DNA from: Rhizobium mayense
Lineage (GTDB): Bacteria; Pseudomonadota; Alphaproteobacteria; Rhizobiales; Rhizobiaceae
Direction of reading: 5' to 3'
Length of the DNA stretch: 64,000 nt
Assembly (NCBI RefSeq): GCF_030272705.1
Contig: NZ_JARFYM010000004.1
Location: 245,578 to 309,577 of the forward strand
Positions within the stretch are counted from its first letter, which is position 1. Each line of letters opens with the position of its first letter. The position numbers were made by a program, and so were the translations under genes. The notes beneath the pieces are model-generated. The model was not told the origin of the DNA and did no database searches. It saw nothing but the letters and a program-made list of their open reading frames with translations. Shown here one piece after another: positions 1 through 7,847 of the stretch.

Positions 1-746
1 CAGTAGCCGCCATAGAGCGACGCCAGCGACAATCCTGAGCGAGCCTCCATATCGGAACCGTCTACGACCGCCCGCTTCAGGTATTTCCCGACAAGGCGCA
101 CACCCTCTATCGCATACATGTCGATGCTGACATGCGCGCGCCGGCTTGTGAACGCCTCCACACAATGGGCCATGGCATCGACGCCGGTTGCGGCGGTGAC
201 TTGCGCAGGAAGCGTAAGGGTGAGTTCCGGATCGATGACGGCCAGGTCGGCCAGCATATGGCTGCTCTGCACCGCAAGCTTGTTTTTCGTGACCGGATCC
301 GTCACCAGGGCACGCGTTCCCGCTTCACTGCCGGTCCCGGACGTCGTCGGCACCTGAACGAGGGCGGCCTGCTTGGCCGGCACCCGCTCGACGCCAACCA
401 CGTCGGTGATGCGACAGCCGCTACCGGGCAGGACCGCGGCAAGCTTGGCCAGATCCATGGCGCTTCCGCCCCCGAAGCCGATGACGAGGTCCGGGTCCGC
501 AGCCTCCGCAACAGCGAGCAAAGCTTCCAGATTGGGAATATCCGGTTCCGGACGAACCTCTGCAAAAATCGTGACCTTCCCACTCAGACCGAGCAGATCG
601 ACACGCTTCGAATTGAAGGCATCGGCAACCACCAGGATGCGCTGAAAACGGCCTGCCATCCACTCTCCTACCTTCGAAACGGAGCCTGGTCCGAACTCGA
701 TTGCCCGTGGTCGGATCAGGGTGATGGACGATGACGATGTTAGCAT
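1..746 (-). CDS. Iron-containing alcohol dehydrogenase, partial at window edge
   Basis: About 248 codons of a family usually near 380 residues are present; the C-terminal third lies outside the window. The Rossmann-like N-terminal half has the nucleotide motif GGGSAMDLAK and the PTTSGTGSE segment, and the start of the metal domain shows DAMAHCVEAF, whose Asp and His are metal ligands in this family. I chose the ATG at 746 because the family N-terminus (IRPRAIEFGPGSV) lies upstream of a later in-frame ATG at 659. It would oxidise or reduce a hydroxyl/carbonyl group with NAD(P). It sits on the same strand and downstream of an acid-sugar kinase gene, so a role in four-carbon sugar-acid catabolism is inferred. 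A maleylacetate-reductase-like role is the alternative. Confidence 0.85.
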   Translation of the reverse strand, partial: MLTSSSSITLIRPRAIEFGPGSVSKVGEWMAGRFQRILVVADAFNSKRVDLLGLSGKVTIFAEVRPEPDIPNLEALLAVAEAADPDLVIGFGGGSAMDLAKLAAVLPGSGCRITDVVGVERVPAKQAALVQVPTTSGTGSEAGTRALVTDPVTKNKLAVQSSHMLADLAVIDPELTLTLPAQVTAATGVDAMAHCVEAFTSRRAHVSIDMYAIEGVRLVGKYLKRAVVDGSDMEARSGLSLASLYGGY

Positions 747-829
747 TGGCGCAATTTCCCACGAAAATACATAGGGATATGCGGACCCATGGCCAGTCGG
801 ATCACCTGGCGTTCCTCACCCCTAAAATG

Positions 830-846
830 CTTATACTAAATATAAG
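830..846. promoter_or_regulatory. AT-rich inverted repeat upstream of the Fe-dehydrogenase gene
   Basis: CTTATA (830-835) and TATAAG (841-846) form a perfect 6-bp inverted repeat with a 5-nt spacer, in an AT-rich island inside an otherwise GC-rich 186-bp gap between the kinase stop and the dehydrogenase start. It lies about 85 bp upstream of the dehydrogenase ATG. It may be an operator or part of a separate promoter for the dehydrogenase. The call is from sequence symmetry only. Confidence 0.35.
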
Positions 847-932
847 TTTTTATGCGCAAGTGATTTTTTTGGCGTTCCGTGGATTTCCGGCCGACGTCAG
901 CACACCGTTGTCCGGGCGACCCTGCATGCCGA

Positions 933-1997
933 TCAGGCCGGAAAACGCGCCCCACCCACGATTTCGCTTAGGACGTCCTCACCACCGAAACCTCCGGATT
1001 TGGTGATCAGATGTACGGCTCTGCCCCAGAGGTTGAAGGAGGAGATCGGCAGGCTTGCCTCGATTTCGCCGATCGGGTGCAACGTATCGACGCCGGCAGC
1101 CCGCAGAATGGCGGCAGCGGTATCGCCGCCCGATGCGATCAAAGTGCGCGGCATTTGGCGCTGCATCAACGCAGCGATTCCTTCTCCGAAGCGGCCGGCA
1201 ACGGTCGCGCTATTTTCGGCGGATCGGGCCTCTATGCACCGCACCAGCGTCACGGGGGAATGCTGCGTCGCAATTGGAGGAACCTCTCCATTTGGAGCGG
1301 CGACATCCATCACGCCGGCACGGACACGCGTCAGATGCACCATTTGACGGATGGTGATGGGATCACGCGAGCCCACGGCGATCAGCAGGGGAAACTCGAA
1401 CGCGGCCGGGACGACGCAATCGGTTCCTTTCGCTAAGTGTTCCGCCAGCGCCTGCCCCAGGCCTCTTGCTCCGATGGCAAGTACATGAGGATCGGCCAAA
1501 ATCCCTGCGGCGACGGCCGCGAGATCGGCCTGAGTTGCAATGTCGGGGGCATGAACGTCGATTGAAGTGGGGAAGGCCGGCAGTGGGATCGGTTGATCGA
1601 CGCCCATGCCCGTCACGTGCCCCGCCAGTTGCAAACGCCCCTGTTCGGGAATGGCCGGGACGATGACGATCTGATCGCGCTGCAGACCCTGCAGCATGGC
1701 GACGGATTCCGCGACGACATTTCCCTTCAATCGACTGTCGATTTTCTTGAAATAGACCTTTGGCGAGAACTGCCGAAGCAGATCGGTCGTGCGGAGCAGA
1801 CATGCTTGCGCTTCGGCCTCGCTCATATGCCGCGTACCGGTTGCAACGGTCAGCACGGCTGGATCCGCCGCCATTGCCCTGTCCAAATGATCCGGGCTGA
1901 GAGCGACTGCGACCGACATTCCACATTGCGCGAACGGCGTCGCCGTATCGATGGCGCCGGTCAGATCATCGGCGATGATGGCGATTTCCAGGGGCAT
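933..1997 (-). CDS. dtnK: Four-carbon acid sugar kinase family protein (DUF1537, DtnK/OtnK-like)
   Basis: The N-terminus carries the family signature IIADDLTGA and the C-terminal nucleotide-binding domain has SGGDTAAAIL and SGGFGGED. Characterised members (DtnK, OtnK) phosphorylate D-threonate, D-erythronate or 3-oxo-tetronate at C4. At 354 residues it is shorter than the roughly 420 typical of the family, but both domains are recognisable. The start is ATG 1997 with AAGGA upstream. It is divergent from a PdxA2 homologue, the known partner that oxidises and decarboxylates the 4-phospho acid to dihydroxyacetone phosphate. An acid-sugar kinase role is therefore likely; the exact four-carbon substrate cannot be read from the sequence. 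Confidence 0.8.
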   Translation of the reverse strand: MPLEIAIIADDLTGAIDTATPFAQCGMSVAVALSPDHLDRAMAADPAVLTVATGTRHMSEAEAQACLLRTTDLLRQFSPKVYFKKIDSRLKGNVVAESVAMLQGLQRDQIVIVPAIPEQGRLQLAGHVTGMGVDQPIPLPAFPTSIDVHAPDIATQADLAAVAAGILADPHVLAIGARGLGQALAEHLAKGTDCVVPAAFEFPLLIAVGSRDPITIRQMVHLTRVRAGVMDVAAPNGEVPPIATQHSPVTLVRCIEARSAENSATVAGRFGEGIAALMQRQMPRTLIASGGDTAAAILRAAGVDTLHPIGEIEASLPISSFNLWGRAVHLITKSGGFGGEDVLSEIVGGARFPA

Positions 1998-2062
1998 GGC
2001 TGTCCTTCACGATGAACGGTTCACTCAGATTGCTAGCGGAGAAAGGGCCAAAACGTCAAACA

Positions 2063-2083
2063 AAATGATCGAATCAATCATTT
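2063..2083. promoter_or_regulatory. Palindromic operator between dtnK and pdxA2
   Basis: AAATGAT (2063-2069) and ATCATTT (2077-2083) form a perfect 7-bp inverted repeat with a 7-nt spacer in the 178-bp divergent intergenic region. It is 66 bp from the kinase ATG and 93 bp from the pdxA2 ATG, well placed to control both directions. The DeoR-family regulator encoded just downstream at 3257 is the natural candidate ligand. The repeat is seen directly; the protein assignment is inferred. Confidence 0.55.
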
Positions 2084-2175
2084 CTGGAATATTTGATTGA
2101 AAAGATCAGAGAGATGCGGTTTCATGATGCTCAACGGCGTATCCCCCGATCGCAGACATTTCCGAGGACGGACCA

Positions 2176-3168
2176 ATGACGAAACCAGTTATAGCAATCA
2201 CCATGGGCGACCCTTCCGGCATCGGACCGGAGATCATCGCCAAGGCGCTTTCCTTGCCGACAGTACGGGAGATTTGCCGCCCTGTGGTCGTGGGTGATTT
2301 GGACAGGATGCAGAAGGCCGCCGCCATTGTCCAAACAACGGCGGCGATCCGGCCGATCGCCGCGGTTGGCGATGCCGGCGAGGAGATCGGAATAGACATT
2401 CTCCAGACGGGCAACCTCCCGTCCGACCTGCCCTTCGGCGTCGTCAGCCGCGAGGGCGGTGAAGCCGCTTATCAATTCATCGTCTCGGCCGTTGAGCTTG
2501 CCCAATCCAGGCAGATCGATGCCATCTGCACGGCGCCCCTGAGCAAGGAAGCGCTGCATCTTGCGGGACATCGCTATCCCGGGCACACCGAACTCATCGC
2601 GCACCTGACCAACACCAACGAAGTCTCGATGATGCTGGCTTCGCCGAAGTTGCGCGTCGTCCATGTGACGACTCACATCGGCCTCATCGACGCCATCGCG
2701 AAGATCGAGCCGGGGCTGGTTCTCAGGACGATCGAGCGCGGGCGCGCGGCGCTCATCGGCATGATGGACCGTGAGCCCCGCATCGGCGTCTGCGCCATCA
2801 ACCCGCATGCCGGCGAAAACGGGCTCTTCGGGCATGATGAGGAAGCGATCAAGATCGCACCGGCCGTCGCCGAAGCAGTCGGGAAAGGCTATGACGTGTC
2901 CGGGCCACTCGCCGCGGACACCCTCTTCTTCCGCGCCGTGCGGGGCGATTTCGATCTCGTCGTGGCCATGTACCACGATCAGGGACACGGGCCCGTAAAG
3001 GTGCTCGGCATCGAGGAAGGCGTCAACGTTACCGTGGGTCTGCCGATCGTTCGCACGTCGGTCGATCACGGAACCGCATTCGATATCGCCGGCCAGGGCA
3101 AGGCCGATGAGCGCAGCCTGATCTATGCGTTGCGCCAAGCTGCTATTCTGTCCGGCAAGGCGGTTTGA
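2176..3168 (+). CDS. pdxA2: PdxA2-type 4-phospho-acid-sugar dehydrogenase
   Basis: This is a full-length (330 aa) PdxA-family NAD-dependent, divalent-metal dehydrogenase/decarboxylase. It begins with ITMGDPSGIGPEI, and the three metal-binding histidines are visible at His167 (VTTH), His211 (NPHAGENG) and His267 (MYHDQGHGP). PdxA acts on 4-phosphohydroxy-L-threonine in pyridoxal phosphate synthesis. The PdxA2 branch instead oxidises 4-phospho-D-threonate or -erythronate to dihydroxyacetone phosphate and CO2, and is encoded beside DUF1537 kinases. The divergent kinase and downstream DeoR gene favour PdxA2. The start ATG 2176 has GAGGA about 9 nt upstream. Confidence 0.85.
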   Translation: MTKPVIAITMGDPSGIGPEIIAKALSLPTVREICRPVVVGDLDRMQKAAAIVQTTAAIRPIAAVGDAGEEIGIDILQTGNLPSDLPFGVVSREGGEAAYQFIVSAVELAQSRQIDAICTAPLSKEALHLAGHRYPGHTELIAHLTNTNEVSMMLASPKLRVVHVTTHIGLIDAIAKIEPGLVLRTIERGRAALIGMMDREPRIGVCAINPHAGENGLFGHDEEAIKIAPAVAEAVGKGYDVSGPLAADTLFFRAVRGDFDLVVAMYHDQGHGPVKVLGIEEGVNVTVGLPIVRTSVDHGTAFDIAGQGKADERSLIYALRQAAILSGKAV

Positions 3169-3256
3169 TCATGCTATTGGCCCGTCGGCGAGTTTGCCGG
3201 TCCGCCGAATTCCGTCGTGTGGCCGGCTTGGATCGAATGGTCGCGAGGGGGTCATC

Positions 3257-4018
3257 ATGAGCGGTTTTAACCAGAGAAAGGACGCGCTGCTGCGGCTGCT
3301 CCAGATAGGGGCGCCCACTGTCCAGGCCTTGAGCGCCGCGCTTGGCGTTTCGGTCGCGACGGTGAGGCGCGATCTGGCAGCCCTTGCGGACGAGGGTGTG
3401 ATTGCCCGCACCTATGGAGGCGCGACGTTGCTGCAACGAGCCGAGCCGACCTTCGATTTCCGTATGCGGGTCGCCGCGGCCGCAAAGCGCAGGATCGCCG
3501 AAGCGGCTTTCGAGGCACTCGACGGGGCCTCTACGATCTTTCTGGATGCCGGCACGACCGTCGGCGCCTTCGCGGAAAAACTCGCCCTCATGCAAGACAG
3601 CCTGAACGGTCTCGTCGTCGTCACACAGTCGCACCGCGTCGCCGCCATTCTGGCGAATATCGCCTCCATCGAACTTTTCCTGCTCGGGGGCCGCTACCGT
3701 GCCAATTCGGAAGGCGTGTTCGGCCCGCTTGCGGAGCGCACCATCGAGGCCTTTCGCTTCGAAAAAATCTTTCTTGGGGCAGATTCGGTTTCCGCCGAGT
3801 TCGGTCTCGGCGAAACAACGCTGGAACAGGTCCGCCTGAAAGAAGTCGCCATGCAACGGACCAAGGCGACCATCGTGCTGGCCGACGCGACCAAATTTCA
3901 GGATCAGACGCTACCTTTTTGGACAAGGCTGCCAAAGGGCGCAAGATTGCTGACTGATGAAGCAAGCGAACACATGCGGCAGCAATATCGTGAGGCGGGT
4001 TTTACGATTAGCGCATGA
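3257..4018 (+). CDS. DeoR/GlpR-family transcriptional regulator
   Basis: A 253-residue protein with an N-terminal DeoR winged helix (about residues 5-60, with VATVRRDLAAL as the recognition helix) and a C-terminal sugar-phosphate-sensing DeoRC domain containing FLDAGTT and LLGGRY. I start it at ATG 3257, preceded by GAGGGG at about 7 nt; the frame is open further upstream from a TTG, but that extension overlaps pdxA2 and lacks homology. It lies 88 bp behind pdxA2 and is probably co-transcribed. DeoR proteins usually repress and are released by a phosphorylated sugar intermediate, so control of the adjacent acid-sugar genes through the 2063-2083 palindrome is likely. Confidence 0.85.
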   Translation: MSGFNQRKDALLRLLQIGAPTVQALSAALGVSVATVRRDLAALADEGVIARTYGGATLLQRAEPTFDFRMRVAAAAKRRIAEAAFEALDGASTIFLDAGTTVGAFAEKLALMQDSLNGLVVVTQSHRVAAILANIASIELFLLGGRYRANSEGVFGPLAERTIEAFRFEKIFLGADSVSAEFGLGETTLEQVRLKEVAMQRTKATIVLADATKFQDQTLPFWTRLPKGARLLTDEASEHMRQQYREAGFTISA

Positions 4019-4086
4019 ATTGCGCCGTTTCAGCGTAATCGCACATTGGAAAACGAGATTTTAACCTGATAACACCCGTTTTGCTG

Positions 4087-4995
4087 TTACGCGAGCGCTG
4101 CCAAGGCCGTCAACTGAGACCAGAAGGGTTGCTCGGAACGTTCGCCGGACGGATCGACCAACCGGATCGCGGTCACCTCGAGATCACAACTCGGCAACCG
4201 ATCCGAAAGATCGACCAGGGTCCCATCTGAGATCCTTGCATGCGCCAGTGAGGATGGGACCCAGGCTACCGCGAAGCCCGCGGCTGCCATTTCCAGCGCC
4301 GCCATGGTGAGGGCGGTTTCGGCTTTCGCCACGACCTGACACTCGTCTCTTAACTTCGACAGGATGTTTCTTTCCATGACCTCCCCGAAGAAAACCTCGG
4401 CGGGATAGGCGATATAGGGGAGATCCTTCTCCATGATCTTGTCGCGCACCCATGCGGCGTGAGGAGCTCCAATTGTGGGAACGAGGCGTTCCGTCCCAAT
4501 CATCACGGTTTCAACGAAATCCGGTCTGACGGGATGCTGCCAACCTGGATTGCGGTACAGGAGGGCAAAATCCACCTGCCGCGACAGGAGCAGGGAGAAA
4601 CATTCATCGAGATTGGCTGAACGGACCTTCACGAAAGTATGCGGGTCGCGCGCCTGGGCGCTTTCTATGATCGATGGAGCGAGGATAGCCGTTAGAGAAT
4701 GCTGACTTGCGATTATGATGCGATTGGCCGAGGTCTTATCACCGCGCCTGAGGTCAAGAACAAGCTGCCGTAACTGCCCCACCAGAAGCGCGATCGTCTC
4801 ACGCTGGCTCTCGGTGGTGGGGCGCAGGCGAATTGGTTTGGACCGGCGATCGAAGAGCTCGACACCCACATGGTCCTCGATCTGCTGGATCCGTCGGGAG
4901 AATGCGGATTGTGTCAGTCGACGCCGCTCCGCCGCTTCCGTGAACGAACCGGTTTCGGCTACCGCGAGAATGTCTTCGAGCCAATCTAGTCGCAT
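4087..4995 (-). CDS. LysR-family regulator divergent from the desulfhydrase/peptide operon
   Basis: A typical LysR protein: N-terminal winged helix (FTEAAERRRLTQSAFSRRI region, residues 8-65) and C-terminal periplasmic-binding-like effector domain. I prefer the ATG at 4995 (302 aa, MRLDWLED) to the in-frame ATG at 5019, because a perfect palindrome at 5006-5018 overlaps the upstream candidate start and the helix-turn-helix normally begins near residue 3. It is divergent from the 5098 gene with about 100 bp between starts, the usual arrangement for a LysR activator and its target operon. The effector is unknown. Confidence 0.85.
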   Translation of the reverse strand: MRLDWLEDILAVAETGSFTEAAERRRLTQSAFSRRIQQIEDHVGVELFDRRSKPIRLRPTTESQRETIALLVGQLRQLVLDLRRGDKTSANRIIIASQHSLTAILAPSIIESAQARDPHTFVKVRSANLDECFSLLLSRQVDFALLYRNPGWQHPVRPDFVETVMIGTERLVPTIGAPHAAWVRDKIMEKDLPYIAYPAEVFFGEVMERNILSKLRDECQVVAKAETALTMAALEMAAAGFAVAWVPSSLAHARISDGTLVDLSDRLPSCDLEVTAIRLVDPSGERSEQPFWSQLTALAALA

Positions 4996-5005
4996 AGTTC
5001 TATGT

Positions 5006-5018
5006 TGCAAATTTTGCA
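5006..5018. promoter_or_regulatory. Candidate LysR-binding palindrome
   Basis: TGCAAA-T-TTTGCA is a perfect 13-bp palindrome (5006-5018), 11 bp upstream of the preferred lysR start and 80 bp upstream of the divergent desulfhydrase gene. LysR proteins bind short dyads in such shared regions and commonly repress their own gene. The dyad is seen directly; the binding is inferred. Confidence 0.5.
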
Positions 5019-5097
5019 TATTGATTCAAGTATTTCGAATTTGAACGGCGGCAAATGATCTGAGAAAGTCCCAAAACGCAAGTTTGGAGACAATTTC

Positions 5098-6108
5098 ATG
5101 CATCTGGCTCGTTTTCCCCGCATTCACCTCGCTCACCTGCCGACGCCGCTCGAGCGATTGGACCGCCTGTCTCACGAACTGGGGGGACCGGAAATCTGGA
5201 TAAAGCGCGATGACTGCACCGGGCTCTCGACGGGCGGCAACAAGACGCGCAAGCTTGAGTTCCTGATGGCAGAGGCCCTCGCACAGGGCGCCGACACGGT
5301 GATCACGCAAGGGGCAACCCAATCTAACCATGCGCGCCAGACTGCCGCCGCCGCCGCAAAACTCGGAATGACCTGCCGCATCCTGCTGGAGGATCGCACC
5401 GGGTCCAATGATCCAAACTACAACTACAACGGCAACGTCCTGCTGGATCATCTCCACGGCGCTACGACCGATAAGCGGCCGGGTGGCAGCGACATGCAGG
5501 CCGAAATGGAAAAGCTTGCCGACAAGCTTCGCTCTGAAGGCCGCAACGTCTACGTCATACCGGGCGGTGGCTCGAACCCGACGGGCGCCCTCGGTTACGT
5601 CAATTGCGCCTTCGAGCTGGTCGCGCAAGCCGACGACCGCGGACTGGTTATCGATCATATCGTGACGGCGACCGGCAGTGCCGGAACGCACGCTGGGCTG
5701 ATTACCGGATTGAAGGCGATCAATGCGCCGATCCCCTTGTTAGGAATGGGTGTGCGCGCTCCGAAGGAGAAGCAGGAAGAGAGCGTCTTCAATCTTGCGG
5801 TTCGAACGGCTGAGAAGCTCGGATGCCCTGGCGTCGTGCGGCGCGAGGATGTGGTTGCCGACTGCAACTACGTCGGAGCAGGATATGGCGTGCCGGGCAC
5901 CGACACACTCGAGGCGATTGCGATGTTCGCCAAGTACGAGGCGATCTTGCTTGATCCCGTCTATTCCGGAAAGGCTGCGGCTGGATTGATCGACTACTGC
6001 CGCAAGGGACGTTTCAAGGCGGGTGAGCGGATCGTCTTCCTGCATACCGGCGGATCAGCTGCTCTCTTCGGCTACGACTCAATCCTTTCGCCAGCCACCG
6101 GGCGCTGA
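5098..6108 (+). CDS. PLP-dependent D-cysteine desulfhydrase / L-cysteate sulfo-lyase family protein
   Basis: A 336-residue member of the ACC deaminase/D-cysteine desulfhydrase fold-type II PLP family. The expected PLP lysine is Lys49 in GGNKTRK, followed by a [12 protein letters not shown] phosphate/substrate loop and a [13 protein letters not shown] segment. Relatives release sulfide and ammonia from D-cysteine (DcyD), sulfite from L-cysteate (CuyA), or open ACC; the sequence does not separate these. It is the first gene of a ten-gene operon that also encodes an amino-acid racemase, peptide-type transporter and N-acyl hydrolase, so breakdown of an imported amino-acid conjugate is inferred. 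The stop is followed by a strong GAGGAGG site for the next gene. Confidence 0.8.
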   Translation: MHLARFPRIHLAHLPTPLERLDRLSHELGGPEIWIKRDDCTGLSTGGNKTRKLEFLMAEALAQGADTVITQGATQSNHARQTAAAAAKLGMTCRILLEDRTGSNDPNYNYNGNVLLDHLHGATTDKRPGGSDMQAEMEKLADKLRSEGRNVYVIPGGGSNPTGALGYVNCAFELVAQADDRGLVIDHIVTATGSAGTHAGLITGLKAINAPIPLLGMGVRAPKEKQEESVFNLAVRTAEKLGCPGVVRREDVVADCNYVGAGYGVPGTDTLEAIAMFAKYEAILLDPVYSGKAAAGLIDYCRKGRFKAGERIVFLHTGGSAALFGYDSILSPATGR

Positions 6109-6121
6109 GGAGGTAACGGAG

Positions 6122-6826
6122 ATGGTTCTTCGCCGGGTTGGCATTCTGGGGGGCATGGGACCAGAGGCGACGGTTCTTCTCATGCAGAAGGTATTGGCCG
6201 CGGTCAAAGCCAATGACGACGCTGACCATATTCCGTTGCTCGTTGACCAGAACCCGCAGGTCCCCTCGCGCCTGCAGCGCTTGATAGAGGGGACCGGCGA
6301 AGACCCCGGCCCTGTCTTGGCGGATATGGCGCGCCGCCTGCAGGCTGCCGGAGCCGAGGCTTTGGCTATGCCCTGCAACACGGCACACCATTTCGTCCCG
6401 GCCATTTCTGCCGCGACCAGTGTGCCGTTCCTTAACATGGTGGAGCTTTCGGTCCGACGAGCCCGACAACTGGCAGCGCCTGGCGGAAGGGTCGGCATTC
6501 TGGCCTCACCCGCCGTGCGTCGCATCAAGCTCTTCGAGAGCGCGCTCGCGGCGGCGGAGCTGCAACCGGTCTATCACGACGACGAGGCCGCGCTTTTGTG
6601 GATGATCCGCCGTTTGAAAGCGGAGGGGCCAAATGAAGAGGTCAGGGCCAGGCTGATGGCGGCCTCGGAGGCCCTTCTTGCCCAAGGTGCCGATGTCCAG
6701 ATGATTGCGTGCACTGAATATTCGCTGATAGCCGATGCGGTCGCGAGCGATGCGAAGGTCTTCGACACGCTTGATTGCCTCACCGAGGCGATCGTTCACT
6801 TTTCGACAACGGATCAAACGCAATAA
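6122..6826 (+). CDS. Aspartate/glutamate racemase family protein
   Basis: A 234-residue, cofactor-independent racemase of the Asp/Glu/hydantoin family. Both catalytic cysteines are present: Cys85 in PCNTAHH and Cys197 in ACTEYS, with the N-terminal GILGGMGPEAT motif. I start it at ATG 6122 behind GAGGAGGTAA, rather than at an upstream in-frame start overlapping the previous gene. The two-cysteine mechanism interconverts D- and L-amino acids. Its neighbours suggest racemisation of an amino acid released from an imported compound. The substrate (aspartate or another) is not determined. Confidence 0.85.
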   Translation: MVLRRVGILGGMGPEATVLLMQKVLAAVKANDDADHIPLLVDQNPQVPSRLQRLIEGTGEDPGPVLADMARRLQAAGAEALAMPCNTAHHFVPAISAATSVPFLNMVELSVRRARQLAAPGGRVGILASPAVRRIKLFESALAAAELQPVYHDDEAALLWMIRRLKAEGPNEEVRARLMAASEALLAQGADVQMIACTEYSLIADAVASDAKVFDTLDCLTEAIVHFSTTDQTQ

Positions 6827-6872
6827 GCCACGCACTTGGGGGGTGTAGGTCGATAGATAGAAGGAGGAGAGT

Positions 6873-7802
6873 ATGAGTATTTCGTCGACAGAGAGCAATC
6901 AACCCTGGCTCTGGGATGAGGCCGTATGGCGCCAGAAGGTCGATCACGTCAGAGCTGGGCGCTCTCTGAAACCGGATCGCTGGAAGAGCGATGCGCGATT
7001 GGCTGTGGCGCTGTCGTTCGACAGCGATCATGAGACGATGGAGCTCAAGAACGGCGGAACATCGTTCGGTACGATGAGCCGCGGGCAATATGGCGCTCGG
7101 CGCGGCATCCATCGTATCCTCCGAATCCTTGAGAAACATTCCGTGCCAGCCTCCTTCTTCATGCCGGCCGTCTCGGCAATGATCAACGAGGAAGAGGTCA
7201 AGACCGTCGTTTCGGCCGGGCACGAGCTTGGAATCCACAGCTGGATCCACGAGTTCAATTCCCGCCTCGACGAGGAGACCGAGCGCGATCTGGCGCTCCG
7301 TGCTGCTGACGTGCTGGAAAAAATGTCCGGCGCACGTCCCGTGGGCATGCGGACGGCCTCCTGGGATTTCAGCCCCCATACGCTGAAGATTGCCCGCGAG
7401 ATGGGGCTTCTCTACGATTCATCTCTGATGGCGGACGAGGAGCCCTACGAGCTTCTGGAGGATGGCGAGCCCACGGGTGTTGTCGAGATCCCCGTCGAAT
7501 GGATCCGTGATGACGCGCCCTATGTGGCGATGGACCGGATGACCGGCGCCCGCCCCTATGGCGGGCCGGCAATGATGCTCGACATCTTCAGCCGTGAACT
7601 AGAGGTCGCCTACGAGGAAGGTGGACTGTTCCAACTCACCATGCACCCACATCATATCGGCCACCGCTCACGCATCTTCATCGTCGAAGAAATCATCCGC
7701 CTTGCGAAGTCGAAAGGTGACGTCTGGTTCTGCACTCATGCGGAACTGGCGCGCTACTGTGCCGAGAAAGCAGGCCTGAAGACCGCTGAAAAGGCGGCTT
7801 GA
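6873..7802 (+). CDS. Polysaccharide deacetylase (NodB-fold) family hydrolase
   Basis: A 309-residue CE4/NodB-fold protein. The metal-site Asp lies in LSFDSDHE, the HSWIH motif gives the HxxxH pair, and a later MHPHHIG supplies a catalytic-His region. There is no signal peptide, so it is probably cytoplasmic, unlike cell-wall deacetylases; leaderless members include PuuE-type allantoinases and other C-N hydrolases. GGAGGAGAG precedes ATG 6873. Within this operon it is more likely to hydrolyse an amide or N-acyl bond of a small imported molecule than to modify polysaccharide. That functional statement is inference. Confidence 0.8.
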   Translation: MSISSTESNQPWLWDEAVWRQKVDHVRAGRSLKPDRWKSDARLAVALSFDSDHETMELKNGGTSFGTMSRGQYGARRGIHRILRILEKHSVPASFFMPAVSAMINEEEVKTVVSAGHELGIHSWIHEFNSRLDEETERDLALRAADVLEKMSGARPVGMRTASWDFSPHTLKIAREMGLLYDSSLMADEEPYELLEDGEPTGVVEIPVEWIRDDAPYVAMDRMTGARPYGGPAMMLDIFSRELEVAYEEGGLFQLTMHPHHIGHRSRIFIVEEIIRLAKSKGDVWFCTHAELARYCAEKAGLKTAEKAA

Positions 7803-7847
7803 ACGAATGCTCGAATGCAGCAACCAAGGAAAACAAGGGAACGAACA

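Noticed and set aside
2131..3138. A 335-codon minus-strand open frame opposite pdxA2
   Set aside because: It mirrors pdxA2 codon usage, shows no protein motifs and would run through the operator side of pdxA2.
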